A stretch of DNA of 20,927 nt from contig JBILVK010000052.1 of NCBI GenBank assembly GCA_044370475.1, positions 1 through 20,927 of the forward strand, written 5' to 3'. The position numbers were made by a program, and so were the translations under genes. Below the pieces are notes generated by a model, which was not told the origin of the DNA, did not search any database, and saw only the letters and a list, made by a program, of their open reading frames with translations. Positions within the stretch are counted from its first letter, which is position 1. Each line of letters begins with the position of its first letter. This DNA comes from B1 sp044370475. Its GTDB lineage: Bacteria; Bacteroidota; Bacteroidia; UKL13-3. Shown one piece after another: positions 5,388-12,575 of this stretch.

Positions 5388-5690
5388 ATGAAGATCGAAA
5401 TTCAATCCATCCACTTTAAGGCAGACAAAAAGCTGCTTGACTTTATTAAGAACAAGGTAGAGAAGACCCAGACTTTTTTTGAAGGCGTGCAGCATGCAGA
5501 TGTTTATCTGAGGCTAGAGAAAGACAAGGAGCGCGAGAATAAGGTTGTGGAGATAAAAATGAATGTAGCTGGTAACCCAGTGTTTGCTAAGGAGCAGGAC
5601 GCTACCTTTGAGGCGGCAACCGATTTAGTTTTGGATAAGCTGGTGGCTCAAATTAAGAAGCATAAAGAAAAATTGCAGTCAAAATTGTAG
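5388..5690 (+). CDS. hpf: Short-form hibernation-promoting factor (HPF/YfiA)
   Basis: The 100-residue protein (MKIEIQSIHFKADKKLLDFI at the start, then AGNPVFAKEQDATFEAATDLVLDKL) matches the beta-alpha-beta-beta-beta-alpha fold of the YfiA/HPF family in its short form, without the C-terminal dimerisation domain of long HPF. It binds the 30S decoding channel in slow growth and keeps ribosomes idle. The ATG at 5388 is chosen over an in-frame start at 5325, because the family begins with MKI(E/T)IQ and the extra 21 residues (YNPWGEAILQVWP) have no family counterpart. It follows xerC and precedes a terminator and then a convergent peptidase gene. xerC-hpf next to the tRNA-tuf cluster is a familiar Bacteroidota order. 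Confidence 0.93.
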   Translation: MKIEIQSIHFKADKKLLDFIKNKVEKTQTFFEGVQHADVYLRLEKDKERENKVVEIKMNVAGNPVFAKEQDATFEAATDLVLDKLVAQIKKHKEKLQSKL

Positions 5691-5729
5691 TTTTATAAAA
5701 CCTAAAAAACTAAATTGAACCGAATACAT

Positions 5730-5768
5730 AAGGGCTGCTGGCAATTTGCTAGTAGCCCTTATTTTTTA
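5730..5768 (+). terminator. Terminator of the xerC-hpf unit
   Basis: AAGGGCT (5730-5736) pairs with AGCCCTT (5754-5760). Further inner pairing (CT...AG, GCAA...TTGC) is interrupted by small internal loops, and the hairpin is followed by ATTTTTTATT. It starts 39 bases after the hpf stop. Confidence 0.75.
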
Positions 5769-5860
5769 TTGGTAAGTTTGCTTTGTAAATAGATTTTGCT
5801 AGAGGCAATTTGCTGGAAGCTCATATTTTTTGCAAGGTTACTTAGTTATAAAATTTTGCT

Positions 5861-5886
5861 GCAAGCGATGCGCTTGCTTTTTTTTT
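5861..5886 (+). terminator. Second intrinsic terminator behind hpf
   Basis: A perfect 7-bp stem GCAAGCG/CGCTTGC with the three-base loop ATG is followed by nine consecutive T. It could act as a backup terminator protecting the convergent peptidase gene from antisense transcription. Confidence 0.7.
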
Positions 5887-5976
5887 AAAAAAGAATGCTT
5901 ATTAACTAATTTTTGCTGCTCACAATTTGCTTCTAAGCTTGCTTAGTAAAAAGGCATTAAGTTTATCTTAGCTCTT

Positions 5977-7749
5977 TTACTCTACAAAATAGATGGGAAA
6001 GCGCTTGTATTCTGCTTCTGCGTAGGGAGAGTTTTTATATAAAAAACCTAGCACTTCATATTTAGAGCCGATTTTATCTGGATTTTCCTTTTTCCAAACC
6101 TCAAATTTTTGTTTAAGAATGGGGTCTTGTTCTAACATTTGAAAAGCTTCGTCTTCGAAGGCATAATCAGAAAAACCTTCTTTTTCGTTGAGAATGGGAT
6201 CGAAAAAATTCCAAGTAAAAAAGCCATCCCATGTTTCTGGACTCAAGGTCTCCATAATATACCAAATGGCATCTTGTTGGGTAGGTACTATCCAGTCGCC
6301 CGCCTGAATTTCTACCTTAACCATTTTGGTTTCACATGCAATGTCTCTGTGCGTAAAATGGCCTTCGTAAGGGGCGTTGGCATACTTAATATCTTTGATG
6401 TATTTGGCATTGCCTTCAAAGGTATAAGGGGCCGTAACTACGGCATGTTCTATCTTATTTGCGGCAAGTCGTTCTATGGTTTTTTGCCAACATTGTGGCA
6501 CAATAAAGTATTTTGGAATGGCTAAATTTAGGTTTGGCGCGCAAGAATCGTAGTATGGAATTGTCTTTAGAAAGGGCTTGTTGCGGTTGTAATAATGCCT
6601 TTGGTAGTCTCCCAATTTGCTATTGGGTTTTTCTAGCTCATAGCCTTTAAAGGCAAGGTCTTTATGCGTAGTTTTTTGCACGGTATAGTTGCTGTGATAC
6701 ACTTTCTGTTGGCGCATCCATTCCAGTTGCTTGGCTTTGGTTCGGACCAAATCTTGGCCATTTTCTGCACAGAACTGAAGGAAGGTTTGGAGCAGGGCAT
6801 AGGTGGCATGAACTCGGTTGGGATAAGGCTTAAGCATGTGTGTTTCTGCCACAAAACCTAGGCATCCAAACAGGGCGGCAAAGCCTGTAGAGAACTTGGG
6901 ACCCTCTACAAAAGCCTCATATCCGTTGGGGTCGGGCGAGGTGCCAAAAACCGTAACATAAGGAACCATTTCAAAAGATTTTTCTTTCATTTGACGGTAC
7001 AAAAACGGATTCATCTTTTGGGTAAGAAAATCGGCTGAGGGTCCGCCCAGCTTGTCTTTCTGAGTGCTTATGAGCGTCATGGTATACTGATAATCTGCCC
7101 CATTAGAAGTATGCGTATCCAAGAAAACATGCGGATTCCAGGTGTGAAAAATTTGGTAAAAGGCAAAAGTTGTTTTGCTATCTGCTTTTAGGAAATCGCG
7201 GTTTAGGTCGTAATTATTGGCACTGGCGCGGAATCCCTTTTGCTCCGGACCATTTTGATTGGCGCGGGTAAAGGTTTTTCTATTGCCCAAACCATCTATG
7301 TTATAGGCCGGAATAATGAGCAAAGTAAGGTTATCTGGAATGAGCTGTGGATTCTTTGCCATGGCCTGTAGAAACACGATAGAAGCATCAATTCCTTCTG
7401 TCTCTCCAGGGTGAATACCGTTCATCACCAGCCAAGTAGTTTTTTGCGGTTTATTTGGCTGGTTGGGTTCAAAATCTTGTTGTTTATTTACAATGAGAAG
7501 CTTGATAGACCTGCCCGCATCCGATTTTCCAATTTCCTGTAATTTCATAAAAGGGGAGAGGGAATCGAGTTGAGCGTAAATAGAATTTAGCTCATCGTAA
7601 TTGGGCGTTTGGTTAGCGTTGAAGCTCGCTTTTGGGAATTTTGGCGCATTGATTGCGTGGCTTTGCAAGGCAAGTAATAGGGAAAGGAAGAGGCAAAAGG
7701 AAGCTAAATTTCTGAAAATGGCCATAGATGGAATTTTTTTATGGGGCAA
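5977..7749 (-). CDS. Exported M14-family zinc carboxypeptidase
   Basis: This 590-residue protein starts with a signal peptide: the hydrophobic run FCLFLSLLLALQSHA follows KK and RN. An ATG eight codons in (Met9) is an alternative start. The M14 peptidase domain covers about residues 50-330. Zinc ligands are His113 and Glu116 in GIHPGETEG and His213 in DTHTSNGADY. Substrate-binding Asn183-Arg184 is in DLNRDF, and the likely catalytic Glu302 is in GFVAETHML. All key residues are present, so it is probably an active metallocarboxypeptidase acting on peptides or peptidoglycan-derived substrates in the periplasm or outside. The ~250-residue C-terminal part is a domain I cannot name. There is no T9SS sorting domain, so periplasmic location is most likely. 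The gene is convergent to hpf and transcribed away from the tRNA-tuf promoters. No clear terminator is seen for it. Confidence 0.85.
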   Translation of the reverse strand: MPHKKIPSMAIFRNLASFCLFLSLLLALQSHAINAPKFPKASFNANQTPNYDELNSIYAQLDSLSPFMKLQEIGKSDAGRSIKLLIVNKQQDFEPNQPNKPQKTTWLVMNGIHPGETEGIDASIVFLQAMAKNPQLIPDNLTLLIIPAYNIDGLGNRKTFTRANQNGPEQKGFRASANNYDLNRDFLKADSKTTFAFYQIFHTWNPHVFLDTHTSNGADYQYTMTLISTQKDKLGGPSADFLTQKMNPFLYRQMKEKSFEMVPYVTVFGTSPDPNGYEAFVEGPKFSTGFAALFGCLGFVAETHMLKPYPNRVHATYALLQTFLQFCAENGQDLVRTKAKQLEWMRQQKVYHSNYTVQKTTHKDLAFKGYELEKPNSKLGDYQRHYYNRNKPFLKTIPYYDSCAPNLNLAIPKYFIVPQCWQKTIERLAANKIEHAVVTAPYTFEGNAKYIKDIKYANAPYEGHFTHRDIACETKMVKVEIQAGDWIVPTQQDAIWYIMETLSPETWDGFFTWNFFDPILNEKEGFSDYAFEDEAFQMLEQDPILKQKFEVWKKENPDKIGSKYEVLGFLYKNSPYAEAEYKRFPIYFVE

Positions 7750-7913
7750 TTTGGGTTAAAAAAAGGAAAATAATATTTTTTTTTCTGTCCGAACCCACCG
7801 AGATGAGGGGGGTAAAAGCGTGATATTTTATGCGGTGTTGGATTTTTTTTACTTTTTAATTCCTTGAAAAGCAGGTAAAATCTAGAAAAGTTTGCCTAGT
7901 TACCCTCAAAACA
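7750..7913. other. Gene-free spacer, no recognisable element
   Basis: Between the start of the minus-strand peptidase gene and the first candidate tRNA-tuf promoter I see only AT-rich sequence with a few homopolymer runs. No ORF with coding character, no convincing hairpin and no promoter pointing towards the peptidase was found. Confidence 0.5.
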
Positions 7914-7944
7914 TTTGGCAATTCCTGAGAGAATTTTAGATTTG
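7914..7944 (+). promoter_or_regulatory. Upstream promoter candidate of the tRNA-tuf superoperon
   Basis: TTTG at 7914-7917 and TAGATTTG at 7937-7944 are separated by 19 bp and fit the Bacteroidota -33/-7 pattern exactly. Transcription would start near 7950, about 215 bases before the first tRNA. Confidence 0.5.
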
Positions 7945-7992
7945 CCCCACTGTTACGCTTCAAAGTTCTCTTTAATTTTTTTTTGCTTCATA

Positions 7993-8023
7993 CTTGTAAA
8001 CATCCTGCAAAACACTACATTTG
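7993..8023 (+). promoter_or_regulatory. Main promoter candidate of the tRNA-tuf superoperon
   Basis: CTTG at 7993-7996, a 19-bp spacer and TACATTTG at 8016-8023 match the Bacteroidota consensus. It lies nearer the tRNAs than the candidate at 7914-7944; with a start near 8029 the leader would be about 137 bases and include the hairpin at 8075-8113. Confidence 0.6.
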
Positions 8024-8074
8024 CAGTCCTTTTGAAAAAGAAAGGCGAAAGGTAGTATCGTTCTTTGCAGGTTA

Positions 8075-8113
8075 ACTTTCAGATTATTAGTGTAATAGCT
8101 AATATATGAAAGT
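8075..8113 (+). other. Leader hairpin ahead of the tRNA cluster
   Basis: ACTTTCA (8075-8081) pairs with TGAAAGT (8107-8113), and within it TATTAG (8085-8090) pairs with CTAATA (8099-8104). It is followed by no T-run, so a processing or stability role is more likely than termination. Confidence 0.5.
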
Positions 8114-8165
8114 ATGATGATCATAAACGTCGATGGAATTTAATTTGGGCAACCAAATAATAAAT

Positions 8166-8241
8166 GCCACTTTAGCTCAGCTGGTAGAGCAACTGATTTG
8201 TAATCAGTAGGTCGCTGGTTCGATTCCGGCAAGTGGCTCCA
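8166..8241 (+). tRNA. tRNA-Thr (anticodon TGT)
   Basis: A complete cloverleaf of 76 bases: acceptor GCCACTT/AAGTGGC, D-arm GCTC...GAGC, anticodon stem ACTGA/TCAGT with loop TTTGTAA (anticodon TGT, reading ACA and probably other ACN codons), and T-loop TTCGATT. Discriminator T and a genome-encoded CCA end the gene at 8241. First gene of the tRNA-tuf operon. Confidence 0.96.
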
Positions 8242-8242
8242 C

Positions 8243-8262
8243 TTCAAATCTGGTGATTTGAG
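8243..8262 (+). other. Spacer hairpin between tRNA-Thr and tRNA-Tyr
   Basis: TCAAATC (8244-8250), loop TGGT and GATTTGA (8255-8261) form a 7-bp perfect stem, extendable by one U-G pair. It fills most of the 25-base spacer and ends 4 bases before tRNA-Tyr. Confidence 0.55.
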
Positions 8263-8266
8263 TGAT

Positions 8267-8349
8267 GGGGAGATTCCAGAGCGGCCAAATGGGACGGACT
8301 GTAAATCCGTTGTCTTACGACTTCGAAGGTTCGAATCCTTCTCTCCCCA
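8267..8349 (+). tRNA. tRNA-Tyr (anticodon GTA)
   Basis: An 83-base class II tRNA with a long variable arm (TGTCTTACGACTTCG region). Acceptor GGGGAGA/TCTCCCC, anticodon loop CTGTAAA with anticodon GTA, and T-loop TTCGAAT are all present. The discriminator is A8349. The 3' CCA is not encoded (the next bases are CAT), so it must be added after transcription. Confidence 0.95.
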
Positions 8350-8352
8350 CAT

Positions 8353-8385
8353 TGTCTGCTCATCCTTTAGGAGGAAATGCAGACA
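8353..8385 (+). other. Spacer hairpin between tRNA-Tyr and tRNA-Gly
   Basis: TGTCTGC (8353-8359) pairs with GCAGACA (8379-8385). An inner stem TCCT/AGGA (8363-8366 with 8369-8372) can form inside. No T-run follows directly. Confidence 0.5.
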
Positions 8386-8440
8386 TGGCGTTTATGTCAT
8401 AAGTTTATTGGGTTTTATTTTTTAAATAAGACTTAAAAAA

Positions 8441-8513
8441 GCGAGAGTAGCTCAGTTGGTAGAGCGACAGCCTTCCAAGCTGTAGGTCGCGGGTTCGAGC
8501 CTCGTCTCTCGCT
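8441..8513 (+). tRNA. tRNA-Gly (anticodon TCC)
   Basis: A 73-base cloverleaf: acceptor GCGAGAG/CTCTCGC, D-arm GCTC...GAGC, anticodon stem ACAGC/GCTGT with loop CTTCCAA (anticodon TCC), and T-loop TTCGAGC. Discriminator is T8513; no CCA is encoded. Confidence 0.96.
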
Positions 8514-8563
8514 CAATAAAGTTGAGCAAGTAACAGATTACCCCTATTATTTTAATCAACAAC

Positions 8564-8593
8564 TAGGAATTCACTTGCAAGGGTGAATTCCTA
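8564..8593 (+). other. Perfect 11-bp hairpin just before tRNA-Thr(GGT)
   Basis: TAGGAATTCAC (8564-8574) and GTGAATTCCTA (8583-8593) pair perfectly around the 8-base loop TTGCAAGG. The hairpin ends 2 bases before the 5' end of tRNA-Thr at 8596. There is no T-run, so it does not read as a terminator. Confidence 0.75.
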
Positions 8594-8595
8594 AA

Positions 8596-8667
<72 letters not shown>

Positions 8668-8700
8668 CAAACAAAAACTAAACTTAAAATATATAACAAA

Positions 8701-9888
8701 ATGGCAAAAGAAAAATTTGACCGCAGTAAACCACACGTTAACATCGGTACAATCGGTCACGTTGACCACGGAAAAACAACCTTAACAGCTGCTATTACTA
8801 AAGTATTGGCAGATGCTGGTTTATCAGAAGCTCGTTCATTTGAATCAATTGACTCAGCTCCTGAAGAAAAAGAACGCGGTATTACTATTAATACTGCACA
8901 CGTTGAGTATTCAACAGCAAACCGTCACTACGCCCACGTTGACTGTCCAGGTCACGCGGATTACGTAAAGAACATGGTTACTGGAGCAGCTCAAATGGAC
9001 GGAGCTATCCTAGTAGTAGCTTCTACAGATGGTCCTATGCCACAAACTCGCGAGCATATCCTTTTGGCTCGTCAGGTAGGTGTACCTAGAATCGTTGTTT
9101 TCATGAACAAAGTTGACATGGTAGATGATCCTGAATTGTTAGAGATCGTTGAAATGGAAATCCGTGATTTGTTAAACAAATATGAATTCCCTGGTGATGA
9201 GATTCCAGTTATCCAAGGTTCTGCTTTGGGTGGTTTGAATGGAGATCCTACATGGGTTGGAAAAATCATGGAATTGATGGAAGCTGTTGATACATACATT
9301 CCAGTTCCACCACGTGCAACTGAACTTCCTTTCTTGATGCCAATTGAAGACGTATTCTCGATCACTGGTCGTGGAACTGTTGCAACTGGTCGTATCGAGC
9401 GTGGTATCGTTAACTCTTCAGAGAGTGTTGATATCATTGGTTTAGGAGCAGAAAAATTAACTTCAGTAGTAACTGGTGTTGAGATGTTCCGTAAGATTCT
9501 TGATAGAGGTGAAGCTGGTGATAACGTAGGATTATTGTTACGTGGTGTTGACAAAAACCAAATCCGTCGTGGAATGGTTATTTGCAAGCCAGGTTCAGTA
9601 TTACCTCACACTAAGTTCAAAGCTGAAATTTACGTATTGAGCAAAGAAGAAGGTGGACGTCATACTCCATTCTTTAACAAATATCGTCCACAGTTCTATT
9701 TCCGTACCACAGACGTTACTGGCGAGTGTCAGTTAGCTGAAGGTGTAGAAATGGTAATGCCTGGTGATAACGTAACTATCACAGTTAACTTGATCGCTCC
9801 AATTGCGATGGAAAAGAACTTACGTTTCGCTATCCGTGAAGGTGGTAGAACAGTAGGTGCTGGACAGGTAACTGAAATTTTAGAATAA
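8701..9888 (+). CDS. tuf: Elongation factor Tu
   Basis: The 395-residue GTPase brings aminoacyl-tRNA to the ribosomal A site. Domain 1 has all G motifs: GHVDHGKT (19-26), switch I Thr62 in RGITI, DCPGH (81-85) and NKVD (136-139). Domains 2 and 3 follow, with GRGTVATGRIERG and the C-terminal AIREGGRTVGAGQVTEILE. Length and sequence are standard, with no truncation. The ATG at 8701 is set by the conserved MAKEKFDRSKPHVN start; an in-frame start at 8626 would run through tRNA-Thr. The leader is A-rich without a Shine-Dalgarno sequence, which is usual in this phylum. It lies between tRNA-Thr(GGT) and tRNA-Trp and is probably cotranscribed with the upstream tRNAs from the promoters near 7993-8023. 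Confidence 0.98.
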   Translation: MAKEKFDRSKPHVNIGTIGHVDHGKTTLTAAITKVLADAGLSEARSFESIDSAPEEKERGITINTAHVEYSTANRHYAHVDCPGHADYVKNMVTGAAQMDGAILVVASTDGPMPQTREHILLARQVGVPRIVVFMNKVDMVDDPELLEIVEMEIRDLLNKYEFPGDEIPVIQGSALGGLNGDPTWVGKIMELMEAVDTYIPVPPRATELPFLMPIEDVFSITGRGTVATGRIERGIVNSSESVDIIGLGAEKLTSVVTGVEMFRKILDRGEAGDNVGLLLRGVDKNQIRRGMVICKPGSVLPHTKFKAEIYVLSKEEGGRHTPFFNKYRPQFYFRTTDVTGECQLAEGVEMVMPGDNVTITVNLIAPIAMEKNLRFAIREGGRTVGAGQVTEILE

Positions 9889-9907
9889 TCTTTAAAATTA
9901 AGCAGAA

Positions 9908-9943
9908 AGTAAGTGTTGGTTAGGAAACTAGCCAACATTTACT
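9908..9943 (+). other. 16-bp GAAA-capped hairpin between tuf and tRNA-Trp
   Basis: The arms at 9908-9923 and 9928-9943 pair over 16 positions (two G-U pairs) around a GAAA tetraloop. The hairpin ends 6 bases before tRNA-Trp. No T-run follows, so a double-strand-specific nuclease processing site or a 3' stabiliser of tuf mRNA is more likely than termination. Confidence 0.75.
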
Positions 9944-9949
9944 GTCTAT

Positions 9950-10023
9950 ACGGGAATAGTTCAATGGTAGAATGTCGGTCTCCAAAACCGCTGATCAGGG
10001 TTCGAATCCTTGTTCCCGTGCCA
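9950..10023 (+). tRNA. tRNA-Trp (anticodon CCA)
   Basis: A 74-base cloverleaf: acceptor ACGGGAA/TTCCCGT, D-arm GTTC...GAAT, anticodon loop CTCCAAA with anticodon CCA, T-arm CAGGG/CCTTG with loop TTCGAAT. Discriminator G and an encoded CCA end it at 10023. It is 10 bases upstream of secE, the position usual in Bacteroidota and many other bacteria. Confidence 0.96.
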
Positions 10024-10033
10024 AGAAAAGAAT

Positions 10034-10231
10034 ATGAACAAGTTTAGAGAATATATCAAATTGTCTTATGATGAGTTGATGAACAAGGTTTCTTGGCCTA
10101 GCTGGGAAGACTTGCAAGAAAGCACCATCATTGTGATGATCGCATCCATGATTATTGCACTTGTAATAGGTGTAATAGACCTTGCAAGCAGTACCTCATT
10201 GGGCCTATTTTACCAGTTGTTCCAAAGCTAA
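10034..10231 (+). CDS. secE: Preprotein translocase subunit SecE
   Basis: A 65-residue protein with the short one-helix SecE layout: an amphipathic N-terminal helix (FREYIKLSYDELMNKVSWPSWEDLQ, containing the conserved KVSWPSW core) and one membrane segment at about residues 33-55. SecE clamps the SecY channel in the inner membrane. The ATG at 10034 follows tRNA-Trp by 10 bases; an in-frame start at 10010 would lie inside the tRNA. nusG starts 9 bases after its stop, the usual secE-nusG pair. Confidence 0.96.
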   Translation: MNKFREYIKLSYDELMNKVSWPSWEDLQESTIIVMIASMIIALVIGVIDLASSTSLGLFYQLFQS

Positions 10232-10240
10232 GATTGAATC

Positions 10241-10795
10241 ATGATAGAACAAGGAACTGAACAATATAAGTGGTATGTGGTTCGTGCTGTTACTGGTCAG
10301 GAAAAGAAAGTAAAGGCACAGCTAGAAGTTGAGCTCGAGAGAGCTGGATTGACGGCGCAAGTTCCTCAAATCTTAATCCCAACTGAGAAGATTTACCAAG
10401 TAAAAAATGGTAAAAAAACCAGCAAGGAGAAAGCTTACCTACCTGGTTATATCTTGATTAATGCAGATATAGCTGGAGAAGTAGGGCACATCATCACATC
10501 TGTGAATGGAGTTGTAGGATTTTTGGGTGGCAAAGCTACACCAACAGCCTTACGACCATCAGAGGTGAGTCGCATTTTAGGTAATGTAGACGAAATATCT
10601 GATCAAGGAGAGATGTTGGTAGAACCTTATATCGTTGGAGAAAACGTAAAGGTAATCGATGGGCCATTTACTGGTTTCAGCGGTGTGATAGAAGAGGTAA
10701 GTGAAGATAAGAAGAAATTGAAAGTAATGGTAAAAATCTTCGGAAGAAGAACCCCATTGGAGCTCAATTTCGCACAAGTAGAAAAAGAAAGTTAA
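10241..10795 (+). CDS. nusG: Transcription termination/antitermination factor NusG
   Basis: The 184 residues contain the NGN domain (about 8-120, beginning KWYVVRAVTGQEKKV and including LPGYILINADI) and the KOW domain (about 130-165, VGENVKVIDGPFTGFSGVIEEV). NusG binds the RNA polymerase clamp through NGN and links to Rho or ribosomal protein uS10 through KOW. Length is normal and there is no extra insertion. It sits between secE and rplK as expected, so the same transcript makes a polymerase factor, ribosomal stalk proteins and the two large polymerase subunits. Confidence 0.97.
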   Translation: MIEQGTEQYKWYVVRAVTGQEKKVKAQLEVELERAGLTAQVPQILIPTEKIYQVKNGKKTSKEKAYLPGYILINADIAGEVGHIITSVNGVVGFLGGKATPTALRPSEVSRILGNVDEISDQGEMLVEPYIVGENVKVIDGPFTGFSGVIEEVSEDKKKLKVMVKIFGRRTPLELNFAQVEKES

Positions 10796-10837
10796 TTGTA
10801 GAATAATCTCGTATAAACGGGAACAAAATTAGATGTT

Positions 10838-11281
10838 ATGGCAAAAGAACTAACAGGTTTTATTAAACTTCAGGTTAAGGGTGGTGCTGCTAATCCAGCT
10901 CCTCCAATTGGTCCTGCTTTGGGATCGAAGGGTGTAAATATCATGGAGTTTTGCAAGCAATTCAATGCAAGAACCCAAGATAAGGCAGGAAAGATTTTAC
11001 CTGTTGTAATTAGTGTTTATACTGATAAGTCGTTCGACTTTATCATCAAGACACCACCTGTGGCAAATCAATTATTAGAGGCAGCGAAAATTGCAAAAGG
11101 ATCTGCTGAACCTAATCGTAAGAAAAATGGTACCATTACTTGGGATCAAGTAAAAACCATCGCCGAAGACAAAATCGTGGACATGAACTGTTTCAAGGTT
11201 GAGTCGGCTATGAAAATGGTAGCTGGTAGTGCTCGTTCAATGGGCTTAACTATCACTGGTGAAAATCCTTTTAACAATTAA
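10838..11281 (+). CDS. rplK: Large ribosomal subunit protein uL11
   Basis: A 147-residue protein with the standard uL11 signature: IKLQVKGGAANPAPPIGPALGSKGVNIMEFCKQFN at the N terminus and the C-terminal rRNA-binding domain ending ARSMGLTITGE. It forms the base of the GTPase-associated stalk on 23S rRNA. The ATG at 10838 follows nusG by 42 bases, and rplA starts 13 bases after its stop. Autoregulation of rplKA by uL1 through the mRNA leader is known in other bacteria; I cannot identify a uL1 site here. Confidence 0.98.
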   Translation: MAKELTGFIKLQVKGGAANPAPPIGPALGSKGVNIMEFCKQFNARTQDKAGKILPVVISVYTDKSFDFIIKTPPVANQLLEAAKIAKGSAEPNRKKNGTITWDQVKTIAEDKIVDMNCFKVESAMKMVAGSARSMGLTITGENPFNN

Positions 11282-11294
11282 AAATAATTAAGAG

Positions 11295-11993
11295 ATGACA
11301 AGGATAAGTAAGAAAAGAAAAGAAGCTTTGAAAAAAGTTGATGGCACAAAAGCCTATACTTTAGCTGATGCTTCGAAATTGGTAAAGGAAATTTCCTATA
11401 CCAAATTTGATTCTTCTGTAGACATCGATGTTCGTTTGGGCGTTGATCCTAAGAAAGCAAATCAAATGGTTCGTGGTGTGGTTGCTTTGCCTCATGGAAC
11501 TGGAAAAACCATTAAAGTATTAGCTTTGGTTCCTGCTGATAAAGAAGCAGAAGCAATGGAAGCTGGTGCAGACTTTGCTGGATTGGATGAATATATCCAA
11601 AAGATTGAGCAAGGTTGGACAGATATCGATATCATTATTACCATGCCTGCTGTAATGGCAAAATTAGGTAAATTAGGTAAGATATTAGGACCACGTAACT
11701 TGATGCCAAATCCAAAAAGTGGAACGGTAACTCAAGAAGTTGGAAAAACAGTTAGAGAAATTAAAGCTGGTAAAATAGACTTCAAAGTAGACAAAGAAGG
11801 TATCATTCACACTTCAATTGGTAAATCAACTTTTGCACCTGAGAAGTTGTACGAAAATGCGGTGGAGTTGATTCAAACTTTAGCTAAAATGAAGCCTTCA
11901 AGCGCAAAAGGTACATATTTCAGAAGTATCCATGTAAGCAGTACTATGAGTCCAGGTATTATAGTTGACACAAAATCAGTACCGGGAATTTAA
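11295..11993 (+). CDS. rplA: Large ribosomal subunit protein uL1
   Basis: The 232 residues match uL1 throughout: the MTRISKKRKEALKKVDGTKAY start, VRGVVALPHGTGKT, LGKILGPRNLMPNPKSGTVT, and the C-terminal SSAKGTYFRSIHVSSTMSPG. It forms the L1 stalk at the E site and in many bacteria also represses the rplKA mRNA. The gene follows rplK by 13 bases and precedes rplJ by 12, so the four stalk genes appear to form one tight transcription unit. Confidence 0.98.
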   Translation: MTRISKKRKEALKKVDGTKAYTLADASKLVKEISYTKFDSSVDIDVRLGVDPKKANQMVRGVVALPHGTGKTIKVLALVPADKEAEAMEAGADFAGLDEYIQKIEQGWTDIDIIITMPAVMAKLGKLGKILGPRNLMPNPKSGTVTQEVGKTVREIKAGKIDFKVDKEGIIHTSIGKSTFAPEKLYENAVELIQTLAKMKPSSAKGTYFRSIHVSSTMSPGIIVDTKSVPGI

Positions 11994-12005
11994 TCTAATA
12001 CGGCA

Positions 12006-12527
12006 ATGAGAAAAGAAGAAAAAGGATTAGTAATTGACGCATTGGTTGAAAAGTTCACCCAATACAAAAATATCTACATCACTGATATTTCTAGTTTAAA
12101 CGCTAAGAAAACAAGTGATTTGAGAAGGATGTTATTCAAAAATAACATCAACCTAGAAGTAGCAAAGAACACTTTGATCCAAAAAGCATTCGAAAAATCG
12201 GGTCGTGATTTTGGTGCCTTGGTAGATACCTTAAAAGGAAATAGTGCAATAATGTTCTCAGAAGACATGAAAGCACCTGCTAAAGCAATCAAGGAATTCA
12301 GAAAGAAAGATACCATTCCTGCATTAAAAGGAGCTTGTATCGACAGTGATGTATTCATCGGCGACAATCAATTAGAGGCTTTAATTGCATTGAAATCGAA
12401 GAACGAGTTAATCGGAGAAATCATTGGCTTGTTGCAATCACCTGCACAAAACGTAATCAGTGCATTGCAATCAGGTGGTAACACCCTTGCTGGAGTAGTA
12501 AAAACATTATCAGAACGACCTGAGTAA
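12006..12527 (+). CDS. rplJ: Large ribosomal subunit protein uL10
   Basis: A 173-residue uL10: N-terminal rRNA-binding globular part (MRKEEKGLVIDALVEKF, LRRMLFKNNINLEVAKNTL, GNSAIMFSEDM) and a C-terminal helix that carries the bL12 dimers (from about residue 135). uL10 anchors the stalk. The leader before it is only 12 bases after rplA, leaving no room for the long structured uL10 leader of enterobacteria unless it lies within rplA. rplL begins 48 bases after the stop. Confidence 0.97.
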   Translation: MRKEEKGLVIDALVEKFTQYKNIYITDISSLNAKKTSDLRRMLFKNNINLEVAKNTLIQKAFEKSGRDFGALVDTLKGNSAIMFSEDMKAPAKAIKEFRKKDTIPALKGACIDSDVFIGDNQLEALIALKSKNELIGEIIGLLQSPAQNVISALQSGGNTLAGVVKTLSERPE

Positions 12528-12575
12528 TTCAAGAAGAAAAATAACAACAATTAATAACAATTAAATTTTAGACAA

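Larger units (their letters stand above)
5730..5946. repeat. Four degenerate stem-loop modules behind hpf
   Basis: Four related modules lie in the convergent spacer: cores at 5741-5750 (GCAATTTGCT), 5805-5814 (GCAATTTGCT), 5865-5874 (GCGATGCGCT) and 5922-5931 (ACAATTTGCT), 64, 60 and 57 bases apart. Copies 2-4 are preceded by TTTTGCT. Each can fold on itself to a different extent. Copy 3 is a perfect GCAAGCG-ATG-CGCTTGC hairpin followed by nine T, and copy 4 is followed by CTAAGC-TT-GCTTAG (5933-5946). The copies are too diverged for a CRISPR. They look like a decayed tandem array of stem-loops, with copies 1 and 3 able to act as rho-independent terminators for rightward transcription. Confidence 0.55.

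Noticed and set aside
5730..5946. CRISPR array
   Set aside because: The repeated cores are only about 10 bases, degenerate, and the modules are themselves palindromic terminators; no cas genes are near.
6139..6525. 128-codon plus-strand ORF inside the peptidase gene
   Set aside because: The minus-strand frame has a full M14 active site over the same region, and this frame shows no domain.
8140..8352. 70-codon minus-strand ORF with a protein-like sequence (KDSNLRSRKTTDLQSVP)
   Set aside because: It is the exact antisense of tRNA-Thr and tRNA-Tyr. Such tRNA-antisense frames recur in databases as spurious proteins.
8377..8436. 19-codon mini-ORF between tRNA-Tyr and tRNA-Gly, preceded by AGGAGG
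   Set aside because: AGGAGG is only 2 bases from the ATG, too close to work, and lies within the spacer hairpin. The peptide has no recognisable character.
9072..9587. 171-codon minus-strand ORF
   Set aside because: Antisense shadow of tuf, with no independent start region or homology that I recognise.
9950..10023. T-C apposition at the top of the tRNA-Trp anticodon stem
   Set aside because: It is the terminal pair (27-43), where mismatches are well tolerated; the rest of the tRNA is regular.
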